Assembly: GCF_011250565.1 (NCBI RefSeq)
Contig: NZ_JAANMS010000006.1
Coordinates: 62,001 to 126,000 of the forward strand
DNA from: Nocardioides sp. IC4_145
Lineage (GTDB): Bacteria > Actinomycetota > Actinomycetes > Propionibacteriales > Nocardioidaceae
Reading direction: 5' to 3'
DNA: 64,000 bases
Both the position numbers and the translations under genes were made by a program. A model generated the notes under the pieces. That model was not told where the DNA came from. It saw only the letters and a program-made list of their open reading frames with translations, and did no database searches. Below, piece by piece: positions 35,483 through 43,753 of the stretch (position 1 is the first letter of the stretch; the number at the start of each line of letters is the position of its first letter).

Positions 35483-36697
35483 GTGACGACGCCCTCGTTC
35501 GACCTCGGTCCTGACCACCTCGAGCTCCGGAGCTGGGTCCACTCCTTCGCTGCCGACGTCATCCGCCCGGCCGCGGCCGAGTGGGACGAGCGCGAGGAGT
35601 TCCCCTGGCCGGTGCTGGAGGAGGCCGCGAAGATCGGCCTCTACTCCCTCGACTTCTTCGCCACCCAGAGCTTCGACGAGACCGGGCTCGGCATCCCGGT
35701 GACGATGGAGGAGCTGTTCTGGGGCGACGCCGGCATCGGCCTCGCGATCGTCGGCACGGCCCTGGCCGCGGCCGGCGTCAGCGCGAACGGCACGCCCGAG
35801 CAGGTCGGCGAGTGGGTGCCGCAGATGTTCGGCGAGCCCGGCGACCTGCGACTCGGCGCGTTCTGCTCCTCCGAGCCCGACGCCGGCAGCGACGTGGGCG
35901 CCATGCGCACCCGCGCGACGTACGACGAGGCCACCGACGAGTGGGTCATCAACGGCACCAAGACCTGGGCGACCAACGGCGGGCTCGCCGACGTGCACGT
36001 CGTGACCGCCGTCGTCGACCCCGACCTGCGCGCCCGCGGGCAGGCGTCGTTCGTCGTGCCGCCGGGGACCAAGGGGCTCAGCCAGGGCCAGAAGTTCCAC
36101 AAGCACGGCATCCGCGCCTCGCACACCGCCGAGGTCGTCCTCGACCGGGTGCGCGTGCCCGGCCGGTGCCTGCTCGGCGGCAAGGAGAAGCTCGACGCCC
36201 GCCTCGCCCGCGCCCGCGAGGGCACCCGCGCCGGCGGCAACGCCAGCATGGCGACGTTCGAGCGCACCCGTCCTGCCGTCGGCGCGCAGGCCGTCGGCAT
36301 CGCGCGGGCGGCGTACGAGGTCGCGCTGGACTACGCGAGGACCCGCGAGCAGTTCGGCCGCCCGATCATCGAGAACCAGGCGATCGCCTTCGCGCTGGCC
36401 GACATGAAGACCGCGATCGACGCGGCCCGGCTGCTGGTGTGGCGCGCCGCCTGGATGGCCAGCCAGGGCAAGACGTTCGAGGCGGCCGAGGGGTCGATGT
36501 CCAAGCTCGTCGCCGGCGAGACCGCGGTGAAGGTGACCGGCCAGGCCATGCAGATCCTCGGCGGCAACGGCTTCACCCGGGAGTACCCCGTCGAGCGGAT
36601 GGCCCGCGACGCCAAGATCTACACGATCTTCGAGGGCACCTCGGAGATCCAGCGGCTCGTCATCGCGCGCGCGATCTCGGGCGCGCAGATCCGTTGA
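35483..36697 (+). CDS. Acyl-CoA dehydrogenase
   Basis: A 404-residue flavoprotein catalysing alpha-beta oxidation of acyl-CoA. Family signatures: FCSSEPDAGSDVGAM, WVINGTKTWATNGGLADVHVV, DYARTREQFGRPIIENQAIAFALADM, AMQILGGNGFTREYPVERMARDAKIYTIFEGTSEIQRLVIAR. The C-terminal IFEGTSEIQ supports FAD binding. GTG at 35483 lies 7 nt after TACCCT. Chain length preference cannot be read. Converges tightly with the next gene (7 nt between stops). Confidence 0.92.
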   Translation: MTTPSFDLGPDHLELRSWVHSFAADVIRPAAAEWDEREEFPWPVLEEAAKIGLYSLDFFATQSFDETGLGIPVTMEELFWGDAGIGLAIVGTALAAAGVSANGTPEQVGEWVPQMFGEPGDLRLGAFCSSEPDAGSDVGAMRTRATYDEATDEWVINGTKTWATNGGLADVHVVTAVVDPDLRARGQASFVVPPGTKGLSQGQKFHKHGIRASHTAEVVLDRVRVPGRCLLGGKEKLDARLARAREGTRAGGNASMATFERTRPAVGAQAVGIARAAYEVALDYARTREQFGRPIIENQAIAFALADMKTAIDAARLLVWRAAWMASQGKTFEAAEGSMSKLVAGETAVKVTGQAMQILGGNGFTREYPVERMARDAKIYTIFEGTSEIQRLVIARAISGAQIR

Positions 36698-36704
36698 TCG
36701 GCGG

Positions 36705-37442
36705 TCACCGCACGCCGAACACCCGGGTCCGCCGGGGGCCGTCGGCAGGGACGATCAACACGGAGTAGCGGGTCGTCCTGCGGCCGTTGTGGTCGGTGAT
36801 CCGAAACCACCGGTGGTTCCCCTCCGCGACCCTCGCGGTCCGGATGCGCTGCCGGCCCGTGCCGTCGTGCCGGGAGAGCCGGACGCGGACGGCACCGCCC
36901 GCGCTGACGTTGTCGACGCGGATCCGGTCGTCCCCGTTGCGGGCGTTCTCCGACCGGATGTCGATCGGCTCCGGCAGCGAGCAGCGCCGGACGGCGGCCG
37001 CGGCGCGCTCGGGGTGGCCACCCCCGCAGCTGTCGAGCCAGTAGCCCTGGGCGACGACCGGTCCGGCGGTGCCGACGAGCGCGCCGGTCGGGTCCATCAC
37101 CGTCGCGACCACCGAGAACTCGCCCCGGTCCATCACGAGGACCTCGAACGTCGCCACGCCGGCCTCGTCGGTCACGGCGGTCGTCGTCGCCGGCTCGGTC
37201 ACGCCCGGGCCGGTGCGGGTGACCTCGGCGACGAGGTCGGGGACGGGCTCGCCGTCGCGGGTCGCGGTGAGGGTCGCCGGAGTCGGCTGCCCGACCGCCG
37301 CGTGCGGCACGAGCAGCGTGACCAGGACGTCGGACGGCGTCGGCGGCGTGGGAGCGGGGGCGTCGGCGGCGGCCGGCACGACCGGCGCCGTGAGCGCGAC
37401 GGCGAGCAGCGAGCTGCCCACCAGCAGGAGCAGCCGGCGCAT
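36705..37442 (-). CDS. Secreted Ig-like domain protein
   Basis: A 245-residue exported protein with signal peptide (LLLLVGSSLLAVALTAPVVPAAADAP). Residues ~38-125 look like an invasin/Big-type Ig domain (TPATLTATRDGEPVPDLVAEVTRTG...TDEAGVATFEV). The rest has a Cys pair (DSCGGGHPERAAAAVRRCSL) and a beta-rich tail with HRWFRITDHNGRRTTRYSV. Its ATG shares one base with the stop of the upstream lipoprotein gene (TGATG). Function unknown. Confidence 0.75.
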   Translation of the reverse strand: MRRLLLLVGSSLLAVALTAPVVPAAADAPAPTPPTPSDVLVTLLVPHAAVGQPTPATLTATRDGEPVPDLVAEVTRTGPGVTEPATTTAVTDEAGVATFEVLVMDRGEFSVVATVMDPTGALVGTAGPVVAQGYWLDSCGGGHPERAAAAVRRCSLPEPIDIRSENARNGDDRIRVDNVSAGGAVRVRLSRHDGTGRQRIRTARVAEGNHRWFRITDHNGRRTTRYSVLIVPADGPRRTRVFGVR

Positions 37443-38224
37443 CAGGCGGCGCTGCCGGAGCCGTCGACGACCACGGTCTCGTCGTCGGGCGTCTCGCCGC
37501 CGAGCACGGCGAGCAACCGGCCGACGGCGGCCTCGGTGTAGGGCTCGAGCGCACCGTCGGCGCCGAGGTCGAAGCGGCTGAGGAAGACGACGTGGTTGTC
37601 GACCCGCGCCGCGGACAGGCGGATCGCCACCGGGAGCTCGACGCCCTGGGTCGAGGCGGTCCCGGTCGCGGTGATGTTGAGCTGCTCCTCGACTTCGTCG
37701 GACGACGTCTCCTCGTCGCTGTCCACCGAGAGCGAGAAGGACACCTCGTCCTCGGACACCTCGATGTCGGTGCAGTCGGCCAGCGCCGTCCGGAGCCGCT
37801 CGAACCGCTCCGTCACGTCGTCGACGGAGCCGTACGACGACACCCCGCTGTCCACGGTCGGCGACTCGAGGTCGTTGACGGCGGCGTACGACACCTCCGC
37901 CTTGGCCTCCGCCTCCTCCAGGTCCTCGTCGACCGCGTCGAGGCAGCCGAGGTCGGTCTCCGGCTCGTCCGCGTCGTCGCTGTCGTCCTCGCTGTCGTCG
38001 TCCTCGTCGACGACGAAGCCGGGGCCGAGGTTCTCGATCGACAGGACGGCCTGGTCGACCTGCTCCTGGTCCAGCACGACGACGCCGTCACCGGAGCCCT
38101 CGGACCCGGCGTCGGAGCCGCAGCCGGCGAGACCCGCGGTGAGCACGACGCCCGCGGCCAGCGCGGCCAGGCGCGGACGGCGCGGGCGGGCCAGGGCGGA
38201 GGAGCGGCTGGAGAAGGGGGACAT
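37442..38224 (-). CDS. Acidic lipoprotein, unknown function
   Basis: A 260-residue lipoprotein (lipobox LAGC near residue 35). A strongly acidic stretch (DEDDDSEDDSDDADEPETD) follows, then a domain with two Cys (LGCLDAVDED and ADCTDIEV) and VAIRLSAARVDNHVVFLSRFDLG. The later part resembles PknH-like sensor domains of mycobacterial lipoproteins, a weak call. Probably co-transcribed with the secreted Ig-like protein. The acidic run could bind Ca2+ or cationic wall polymers. Confidence 0.72.
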   Translation of the reverse strand: MSPFSSRSSALARPRRPRLAALAAGVVLTAGLAGCGSDAGSEGSGDGVVVLDQEQVDQAVLSIENLGPGFVVDEDDDSEDDSDDADEPETDLGCLDAVDEDLEEAEAKAEVSYAAVNDLESPTVDSGVSSYGSVDDVTERFERLRTALADCTDIEVSEDEVSFSLSVDSDEETSSDEVEEQLNITATGTASTQGVELPVAIRLSAARVDNHVVFLSRFDLGADGALEPYTEAAVGRLLAVLGGETPDDETVVVDGSGSAA

Positions 38225-38296
38225 GGCGACCTCGGGGAAGCGGGACGGCGGGGAGTGGACCGTACCCCGGCGCCCGGACCGGGCCCCGGCAGAGGA

Positions 38297-38536
38297 TCAG
38301 CCGGCGGCGTCGAACCGCAGGCCGAGGGCGTCGCGGACGTCGTCGCAGGTGAGACCTGCGGCGTCGAGGAAGCGCCGCAGGTCGGCCGGGTCGACGTCGC
38401 CGCCGGGGCCGGACGAGCGCTGGAGCAGGTCGCCGCCGACGGCGAGCATCGCCTCGGCCTCGGAGCAGCCGATCCGGCGGTACGACTCCAGCAGGCGGCG
38501 GTCGGCCTCGGGCAACCAGGCGAAGGGGTCGGTCAT
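38297..38536 (-). CDS. Small cytosolic protein, unknown function
   Basis: A 79-residue predicted helical protein: TDPFAWLPEADRRLLESYRRIGCSEAEAMLAVGGDLL then VDPADLRRFLDAAGLTCDDVRDALGLRFDAAG. No membrane segment. GAGGAG lies a proper distance before the ATG at 38536, which supports it as a real gene rather than the longer frame. No family recognised. Confidence 0.6.
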   Translation of the reverse strand: MTDPFAWLPEADRRLLESYRRIGCSEAEAMLAVGGDLLQRSSGPGGDVDPADLRRFLDAAGLTCDDVRDALGLRFDAAG

Positions 38537-38785
38537 GCGGGCGTCTCCTCGTGCGGGCACTGGCGGTGCGGCGGTCGCGACGGGGTGCGGACCCCCGAGC
38601 ATCCCCCCGGCTCGGGAGGTCCGCCGGTCAAGTGTCAGTCGCTCCGGCGCCGGGACGAGCCGTTCGGGCTGCTGGGCGCCGACTCCGGACGTTCCCGAAC
38701 ACGTCCCGCACACGGCGTACGGCTCCTAGGCTGGTCACCGCAGGCACGCAGCAGGCAGCGACGCACTCATCCGGGAGGGGCGCAC

Positions 38786-39817
38786 GTGCACGTCGACGAC
38801 ACCCGTCGCGAACCCCCTCGCCCACCGGCGGCGCACCCCGGGGCCGGCAGCCGGTGGGACCGGTTCGCCGAGGAGCTGCAGGTGCTGCGGCGGGCGGCGG
38901 GCGAGCCGTCCTTCGCCGAGATCGCCCGCCGCGTCGCGGAGCAGCGGGTCGCCGACGGCCTCGACGAGCACGCGGCGCGGGTCGCGCGGACCACGGTGTA
39001 CGACGCGTTCCGCACCGGCCGCGCCCGGGTGAACGTGCCGCTGGTGCGCGAGATCGTCCGCGCCCTCGACGGTGACCCGGCGCTGGTGGACGCGTGGTTG
39101 CGCGACCCCCGGCCTGCCCCGACCTCCGCTACCGACCTCGACCCGGCTCCGGCCCCGGCCGAGCCGCCACGTGCGGAGGCCGAACCGGTTGCCGAGCGGC
39201 CCCGGCGTCGCCAGGTGCTCCTGCTGCTCCTCGCGTGCGTGGCGGTGAACCTCGTCGGGCGCGAGGTGGTCGTGCTGCTCGCGCTGCCGGCCCACCTCGA
39301 CATGGTCGGGACGGCGCTGGCGGCGTTCGCCCTCGGGCCCTGGTACGGGGCGGGCGTCGGCCTGACCACCAACATCGCGGGCTCCATGTCGAGCGGCGCG
39401 ATCTCCTTGCCGTTCGCCGTGGTCAACATCCTCGGCGCGCTGCTGTGGGGCTGGGGCGTCCGCCGGTGGGGGATGGGCCGCACGCTGCCGCGGTTCCTCG
39501 GTCTCAACGTGCTGGTGGCCGTCGCGTGCAGCCTGGTCGCGGTGCCGATCCTGCTGCTCGTCCTCGACGGCTCCGTCGGCCACGGCCAGGAGTCGATCCG
39601 GCAGACGGTGGAGGCGTACGGCGCCGAGCTGGTCGTCGCGGTAGGCGCGTCGAACCTGCTGGTCTCGCTCGGCGACAAGCTGATCAGCGGCTTCGTCGCC
39701 CTCGTCGCGCTGTCCGGCCTGCCCGCCTCGCTGCGGCGGGATGCAGCGCTGCCGCTCGTCGTCGCGCCGTCCGCGCCGGACGCGCCGGCCGCGCCGAACC
39801 GGCCGGACACCGGGTGA
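38786..39817 (+). CDS. Fusion of a helix-turn-helix domain and an ECF S-component-like membrane domain
   Basis: A 343-residue protein. Residues ~24-105 are helical and DNA-binding-like (PSFAEIARRVAEQ..., ARTTVYDAFRTGRARVNVPLVREIVRALDGDPA), an XRE-type layout. A Pro/Ala/Glu linker (106-140) leads to six membrane helices (145-312) with HLDMVGTALAAFALGPWYGAGVGLTTNIAG and DKLISGFVALVAL, typical of ECF-transporter S components (vitamin-binding subunits). GGGAGG lies ahead of the GTG. The next gene overlaps by 4 nt. Such a protein could be a membrane-bound, ligand-sensing regulator; this is inference. Confidence 0.75.
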   Translation: MHVDDTRREPPRPPAAHPGAGSRWDRFAEELQVLRRAAGEPSFAEIARRVAEQRVADGLDEHAARVARTTVYDAFRTGRARVNVPLVREIVRALDGDPALVDAWLRDPRPAPTSATDLDPAPAPAEPPRAEAEPVAERPRRRQVLLLLLACVAVNLVGREVVVLLALPAHLDMVGTALAAFALGPWYGAGVGLTTNIAGSMSSGAISLPFAVVNILGALLWGWGVRRWGMGRTLPRFLGLNVLVAVACSLVAVPILLLVLDGSVGHGQESIRQTVEAYGAELVVAVGASNLLVSLGDKLISGFVALVALSGLPASLRRDAALPLVVAPSAPDAPAAPNRPDTG

Positions 39818-40410
39818 GGCAGCGCTTCCGCGGTCGGATCGCGGGGATCGGCACGACGAGCGGCGTGCGGGTGGTGGTCGGGCACTGGCACGACACGCCG
39901 CTCGGGGCGTTCGCCGACGCGATGGTCGAGACCCCGGCGGGCCACCGGGTGCTGCTCGCGCCGCACGAGGACGCCGCGGAGTTCATCGCCGCGACCTACA
40001 CCTTCGACGAGGTGCGGATCGAGCCGTTCGCCGTCACCGACGCGGCCGGGCGCTGGGCGGTCCGGTCGGACTCGCTGACGCTCGACCTGGCCGTTGGCCA
40101 CCGGACCGCGCTCGGGCGGCTGCTGCGCCTGGTGCCGGACGGGCTGGCCACCTCGCCGGCGTTCTGCACGCTCACCGACCCGGTCGCCCGGGTTGTCCTG
40201 GACGGCGTGCGCACGCGCGGCTCGGCGGCGGGGTCGCGGCGGGAGTGGTACGGCGCGACCGACCACCACGCCGTCGCCGCCGCCGGCGGCACGTTCGACG
40301 GCGTACCCCTCGGCGACCTCACCCGCGTCGAGCCGCCCCCGCGCTTCGGGTTCTCCTCGACCCCGGCCCGCCCCTCGGTCACCGCCGTCGTCACGACCGT
40401 CCAGCTCTGA
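39814..40410 (+). CDS. Conserved-looking hypothetical protein coupled to the HTH-ECF fusion
   Basis: A 198-residue soluble protein starting at the GTG that overlaps the preceding stop (GTGA, 39814-39817). Features: IAGIGTTSGVRVVVGHWHDTPLGAFADAMVETPAGHRVLLAP, ADFIAATYTFDEVRIEPF-like segment, and a C-terminal VEPPPRFGFSSTPARPSVTAVVTTVQL. No signal peptide or membrane helix. I do not recognise the family. Tight coupling means it probably works with the membrane-regulator fusion. Confidence 0.7.
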   Translation: MRQRFRGRIAGIGTTSGVRVVVGHWHDTPLGAFADAMVETPAGHRVLLAPHEDAAEFIAATYTFDEVRIEPFAVTDAAGRWAVRSDSLTLDLAVGHRTALGRLLRLVPDGLATSPAFCTLTDPVARVVLDGVRTRGSAAGSRREWYGATDHHAVAAAGGTFDGVPLGDLTRVEPPPRFGFSSTPARPSVTAVVTTVQL

Positions 40411-40438
40411 CCCGGGCCGAGCACTACTTCTGGGCCTC

Positions 40439-40498
40439 CGCACCCCCTTCTGGGCCGATGCATTGACCCGGAAGGGGGTGCGTACCACCTATAGGTGG
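40439..40498. terminator. Two consecutive dyads between convergent genes
   Basis: CGCACCCCCTTC (40439-40450) pairs with GAAGGGGGTGCG (40471-40482), followed at once by the perfect palindrome CCACCTATAGGTGG (40485-40498). The direct repeat CTTCTGGGCC (40427 and 40447, 20 bp apart) precedes them. Likely a two-way terminator for 39814-40410 and 40515-41459. Confidence 0.7.
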
Positions 40499-40514
40499 GA
40501 CGCGACCACCGGCC

Positions 40515-41459
40515 CTAGGCCCGCACCGCCGGCATGACGGTCTCGGTGACGAGCCGCAGCGACGCCCAGGAGGGGTCGGCGGGGAGGCCGCCGCAGGCGG
40601 GGTGGTTGGTGACGAGGCGGACCTCGCGGGACCGGATCCGCTCGACCAGGTCGTCGGGGGTGCAGACGAGGTAGACGCCGGTCCGCACCATCTCCTCGAC
40701 AGTGGTGGAGGGGTCGAGGACGTGGGAGGCGGCGTCGCCGTGCCAGGCCTGGTACGCCGTGGCGTCGGCGAGCAGGTGGTGGCCCCAGCGCTCCCAGAAC
40801 TCCTCGGGCCGCTCGGCGCAGAACACGTTCGCCGGGCCGGCCGGGGCGGTCAGCACGATCCCGGGCTCGCGGCCGAGCTCGCGGCACGCGGCGACGTACT
40901 CCTCCTTCAGCGCGGGGTCGGAGTGCTGCGGCTGGAAGGACAGCCCGAGCCGGGCGGCGCGCCGGGCGGCGGCAGGCGTGCCGCCGCCGTAGAGGAGGAA
41001 GGGGTGCGGGTCGCTGAACGGACGCGGCGTGACCCGGCCGGTCGCCCACGCGTCCAGCATCGTGGTGATCGCGGCCTCGAGGTCGCGGCCGCGGGTGCGC
41101 CACGGCTTGCCGAACAGCGCGTACTCCACCTCGCGGTAGCCCAGCCCGAGCGTGAAGCCGACCCGCCCGCCGCTGAGGTGGTCGAGCACGGCGATGTCCT
41201 CGGCCAGCCGCAGCGGGTCGTGCAGGTTCGGCAGGAGCGCGGCGACGGTGATCGGGACCCGCTGGGTGACCGCGGCCATCGCGGAGGCGACGAGCAGCGG
41301 GGAGGGGAGGTAGCCGTCCTCGGCCGCGTGGTGCTCGGACAGCATGATCGCGTCGTGGCCGTGCGCGTCGACGTACGCCGCCTGCTCCAGCGACCGGGCG
41401 TAGACCTCCTGCCGGGTGGCGGCGTCGCCGCCGGGGACGCGGAAGTCGTAGCGGGTCAC
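40515..41459 (-). CDS. LLM-class flavin-dependent oxidoreductase
   Basis: A 314-residue luciferase-like protein: RYDFRVPGG, IMLSEHHAAEDGYLPSPLLVASAMAAVTQRV, DIAVLDHLSGGRVGFTLGLGYREVEYALFG, LLYGGGTPAAARRAARLGLSFQPQ. It uses FMNH2 or F420H2; the substrate is unknown. GTG at 41459 was chosen as the N-terminus then starts like family members; an upstream ATG at 41480 would add 7 residues. The double-GNAT gene ends 24 nt upstream on the same strand. Confidence 0.83.
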   Translation of the reverse strand: MTRYDFRVPGGDAATRQEVYARSLEQAAYVDAHGHDAIMLSEHHAAEDGYLPSPLLVASAMAAVTQRVPITVAALLPNLHDPLRLAEDIAVLDHLSGGRVGFTLGLGYREVEYALFGKPWRTRGRDLEAAITTMLDAWATGRVTPRPFSDPHPFLLYGGGTPAAARRAARLGLSFQPQHSDPALKEEYVAACRELGREPGIVLTAPAGPANVFCAERPEEFWERWGHHLLADATAYQAWHGDAASHVLDPSTTVEEMVRTGVYLVCTPDDLVERIRSREVRLVTNHPACGGLPADPSWASLRLVTETVMPAVRA

Positions 41460-41483
41460 GAACGAGGCTCTACCGGGCATGGG

Positions 41484-42410
41484 CTACAGGGTGACGCTCC
41501 GGTTGACCCACGTCGAGGACACGACCATCCCGACCTTCTCGTAGAGGCCGCGCGCACCGGCGCGGGTGTCGGTCGAGAGGTAGCAGCGGGCCGCGCCGTG
41601 CTCGCGCGCCCGCCCGAACGCGTCGACGAGCATCGCCGGCGCCAGCCCGCGGCCGCGGTGGTCGGGGCGGACCGCGATCCGGGCGACGTACGCCGCGTCC
41701 CCGGCGAGGTGGACGTGGGTCGCGCCGACGAGGTCCTCGCCGTGCAGCAGCAGCCGCAGGTTCCACGGCTCGAAGCCGGGGCGGTCCCACACCCGGGCGC
41801 CGAAGTCGGCCAACGACATCCGGTCACGGTCCGACCACTCGAGGAAGGCGTCCTCGACGAGCGTCCACGCCGCCTCGTGGTCGGCCGCGGTCGCGTCCCG
41901 CAGCGCGTACCCCTCCGGCAGCGGCCGCGCCTCGACCTCCGCGCCCTCGGGCAGCTCGAGGTCCCAGGCGGTCCAGCGCACCTCGTAGCCGAGGTCGGCC
42001 ATCAGCCGGTCGGCCGCGCTCCCCTCCGGCACCTGCGTCCCGACGCGGGTGGACCCGGCCGCGCGGGCCTTGTCCTGGACCCACCGCGCGAGCGCCGTGC
42101 CGATGCCGCGGCCGTGGTGGTCGGGGTGCACGGCGGTGTAGGCGACGTCGGGCGCGGAGAGGTCGGCGTACGCCACGAGCCGGTCGCCGTCGAGGACACC
42201 GACGGTGCTCGACGAGATGTCGTACGACGGCCGCTGCCAGTCCGCGACCACGTCCTCCAGCGTCAGCTCGGCCTCGCCGAGCTCGGCGACCTCCTCGGCG
42301 GCGACGACCGCGTGCACGGCCTCGGCGTCGGCCATCGTCAGCGGTCGGCTGGTGAGGCCGGCGGGCAGGCCGGGCAGGCCGGGCAGCCCGGTCGGGGCGG
42401 GGTCGGTCAT
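41484..42410 (-). CDS. Tandem GNAT acetyltransferase
   Basis: A 308-residue protein with two GNAT domains. First: VAYTAVHPDHHGRGIGTALARWVQDKARAAGSTRV; second: AYVARIAVRPDHRGRGLAPAMLVDAFGRAREHGAARCYLSTDTRA, each with the R/Q-x-x-G-x-G/A acetyl-CoA loop. The N-terminus has a GLPGLPGLPAGL repeat from a short DNA duplication. Such double-GNAT proteins include mycothiol synthase (MshD), but similarity here is not close enough for that call. Substrate unknown. Confidence 0.83.
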   Translation of the reverse strand: MTDPAPTGLPGLPGLPAGLTSRPLTMADAEAVHAVVAAEEVAELGEAELTLEDVVADWQRPSYDISSSTVGVLDGDRLVAYADLSAPDVAYTAVHPDHHGRGIGTALARWVQDKARAAGSTRVGTQVPEGSAADRLMADLGYEVRWTAWDLELPEGAEVEARPLPEGYALRDATAADHEAAWTLVEDAFLEWSDRDRMSLADFGARVWDRPGFEPWNLRLLLHGEDLVGATHVHLAGDAAYVARIAVRPDHRGRGLAPAMLVDAFGRAREHGAARCYLSTDTRAGARGLYEKVGMVVSSTWVNRSVTL

Positions 42411-42436
42411 GCGGGAGATGAGACCACGGGAACGGC

Positions 42437-42473
42437 GGACGGGGCCGCCCCTTTTTCCAGGGCGGCCCCGTCC
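42437..42473. terminator. Terminator hairpin downstream of the YceI gene
   Basis: GGACGGGGCCGCCC (42437-42450) and its exact complement (42460-42473) form a 14-bp stem with the loop CTTTTTCCA. It lies 51 nt after the YceI stop on the minus strand and before the GNAT gene. Confidence 0.85.
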
Positions 42474-42523
42474 GGGGTGCTGCGGGTCGCGTCCGTGGGG
42501 ACGCTGTGCGTCGGGGCGGTGCG

Positions 42524-43132
42524 TCAGGCGTTCTTGATCGCCGAGACGTCGAACTCGAGCTTGATCTTCTCCGAGACGAGGACGCCGCCGGTCTCCAGCG
42601 CGGCGTTCCAGGTCAGGCCCCAGTCCTTGCGGTTGATGGCGGTGCTGCCCTCGAAGCCGACGCGGAGGTTGCCGAAGGGGTCCTGCGCGGAGCCGGTCTC
42701 GTCGAAGGCGACGGTGACGGGCTTGGTGGTGCCCGCGATGGTGAGGTCGCCGGTGATCGCCCAGGTGTCGGCGTCGACCTTCTCGACCTGGGTCGAGCGG
42801 AAGGTGATCTCGGGGTTCTTCTCGGCGTCGAAGAAGTCGGCCGAGACCAGGTGGCCGTCGCGGTCCGCGGAGCCGGTGTCGATGCTCGCGGTCTTGATGG
42901 TCAGCGAGACCGAGGAGGCGGCGGGGTTCGCGGCGTCGATGTGGGCGGTGCCCTCGAACTCCTTGAACGCGCCGCGGACGGTGGTGACCATCGCGTGGCG
43001 GGCGCTGAAGCCGATCCGGCTGTGCGAGGCGTCGATGGTGTAGTCGCCGGTGATGTCCTCGACGGCGGTGGTGGCGGCGTCGAAGACCGGCTCGGCGGTG
43101 GCGGTGTCGGACTTGCGGCTGAAGATGCTCAT
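42524..43132 (-). CDS. YceI-family lipid-binding protein
   Basis: A 202-residue YceI lipocalin-like barrel: GDYTIDASHSRIGFSARHAMVTTVRGAFKEFEGTAHID, DRDGHLVSADFFDAEKNPEITFRST and NRKDWGLTWNAALETGGVLVSEKIKLEFDVSAIK are canonical. YceI proteins bind isoprenoid-like or polyprenyl molecules. No clear signal peptide, so it may be cytoplasmic. AGGAGC is placed properly before the ATG. A GTTC/GAAC dyad upstream (43181-43205) is a likely operator. Confidence 0.93.
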   Translation of the reverse strand: MSIFSRKSDTATAEPVFDAATTAVEDITGDYTIDASHSRIGFSARHAMVTTVRGAFKEFEGTAHIDAANPAASSVSLTIKTASIDTGSADRDGHLVSADFFDAEKNPEITFRSTQVEKVDADTWAITGDLTIAGTTKPVTVAFDETGSAQDPFGNLRVGFEGSTAINRKDWGLTWNAALETGGVLVSEKIKLEFDVSAIKNA

Positions 43133-43180
43133 GCGGGGCTCCTGAGGTTGCGGTCGTTGCCTCGGGTGCGGTCCGAGGCT

Positions 43181-43205
43181 CGTTCAAAGTTCAACTAGTC
43201 GAACG
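43181..43205. promoter_or_regulatory. GTTC/GAAC dyad upstream of the YceI gene
   Basis: CGTTC (43181-43185) and GAACG (43201-43205) flank AAAGTTCAACTAGTC; on the minus strand TTGAAC appears next to TTTGAAC. TTGAAC/GTTCAA dyads are typical MarR/TetR-like operators, and a similar one occurs at 15538. Candidate operator for the YceI gene about 50-70 nt upstream of its start. Confidence 0.45.
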
Positions 43206-43288
43206 GACCGCGGTCCGGTTTGATTCCCGAACCGCACGTGTGGTCTGGACCACGGCCGCGCACGGTCGCGCACGGCGTGAGCAACGCA

Positions 43289-43323
43289 GCAGCCGCGCAC
43301 CCCGAGGTGGGGTGCGCGGCTGC
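43289..43323. terminator. Terminator hairpin after the 51-residue protein gene
   Basis: GCAGCCGCGCACCCC (43289-43303) pairs perfectly with 43309-43323 around a 5-nt loop, 24 nt after the stop of the small gene at 43348-43503 (minus strand). Confidence 0.8.
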
Positions 43324-43347
43324 GGTGCGGTGGTCGGTCCGGCCGCC

Positions 43348-43503
43348 TCAGGCGGCGGAGCGGACGGCCGCCGTCCGGGCGGACAAGCCGCTGGGCTCGA
43401 GCCAGCGCGCCTCCATCCGGGTGCGACCGCGACTGTCGACGACGGGCACCCAGTGCATGGTGGGGCGCGCGTGCGGCCTCGTGGTCACCGTGGATTCCTG
43501 CAT
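43348..43503 (-). CDS. 51-residue conserved-looking small protein
   Basis: Starts at ATG 43503 with a strong AGGAGGTG ribosome site 6-7 nt upstream. The peptide is basic, with a core PTMHWVPVVDSRGRTRMEARWLEP and a Ser/Ala-rich tail. It has its own promoter-like TACTCT (about 43535-43540), a leader with GGTGAACAG repeated twice at an 11-nt spacing, and a strong terminator. These signs make it a real, separately transcribed gene. Function unknown; a regulator-binding or RNA-binding peptide is possible. Confidence 0.72.
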   Translation of the reverse strand: MQESTVTTRPHARPTMHWVPVVDSRGRTRMEARWLEPSGLSARTAAVRSAA

Positions 43504-43753
43504 GGGACACCTCCTGTTCACCTTCTGTTCACCAAGAGTAGCTCGTCCCCACCCAAAGGGCCAGGGGATCGCTGAAGGCGGCACGACGCCCCACCTCGAC
43601 GGTGAGGCGGGCCGCTGGGTGCTTCGTGCGCTCCCGGGCACGCTCGGGCTGCGGTCCCGGCCCCGTCGCGTCGCCGGGGCGGTCGTGTCGGTGACCCAGC
43701 GCACCGCGACGCGGAAGAGCGGCCCGACACGCCGAACCTCTACGGTGGGGAGG

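Noticed and set aside
38537-38785. Vitamin riboswitch upstream of the S-component-like fusion
   Set aside because: No TPP, FMN or cobalamin consensus blocks; only an imperfect hairpin and a TAGGCT promoter-like hexamer.
41484-42410. Mycothiol synthase (mshD)
   Set aside because: Tandem GNAT layout fits, but I cannot see MshD-specific motifs, so only the general family is called.
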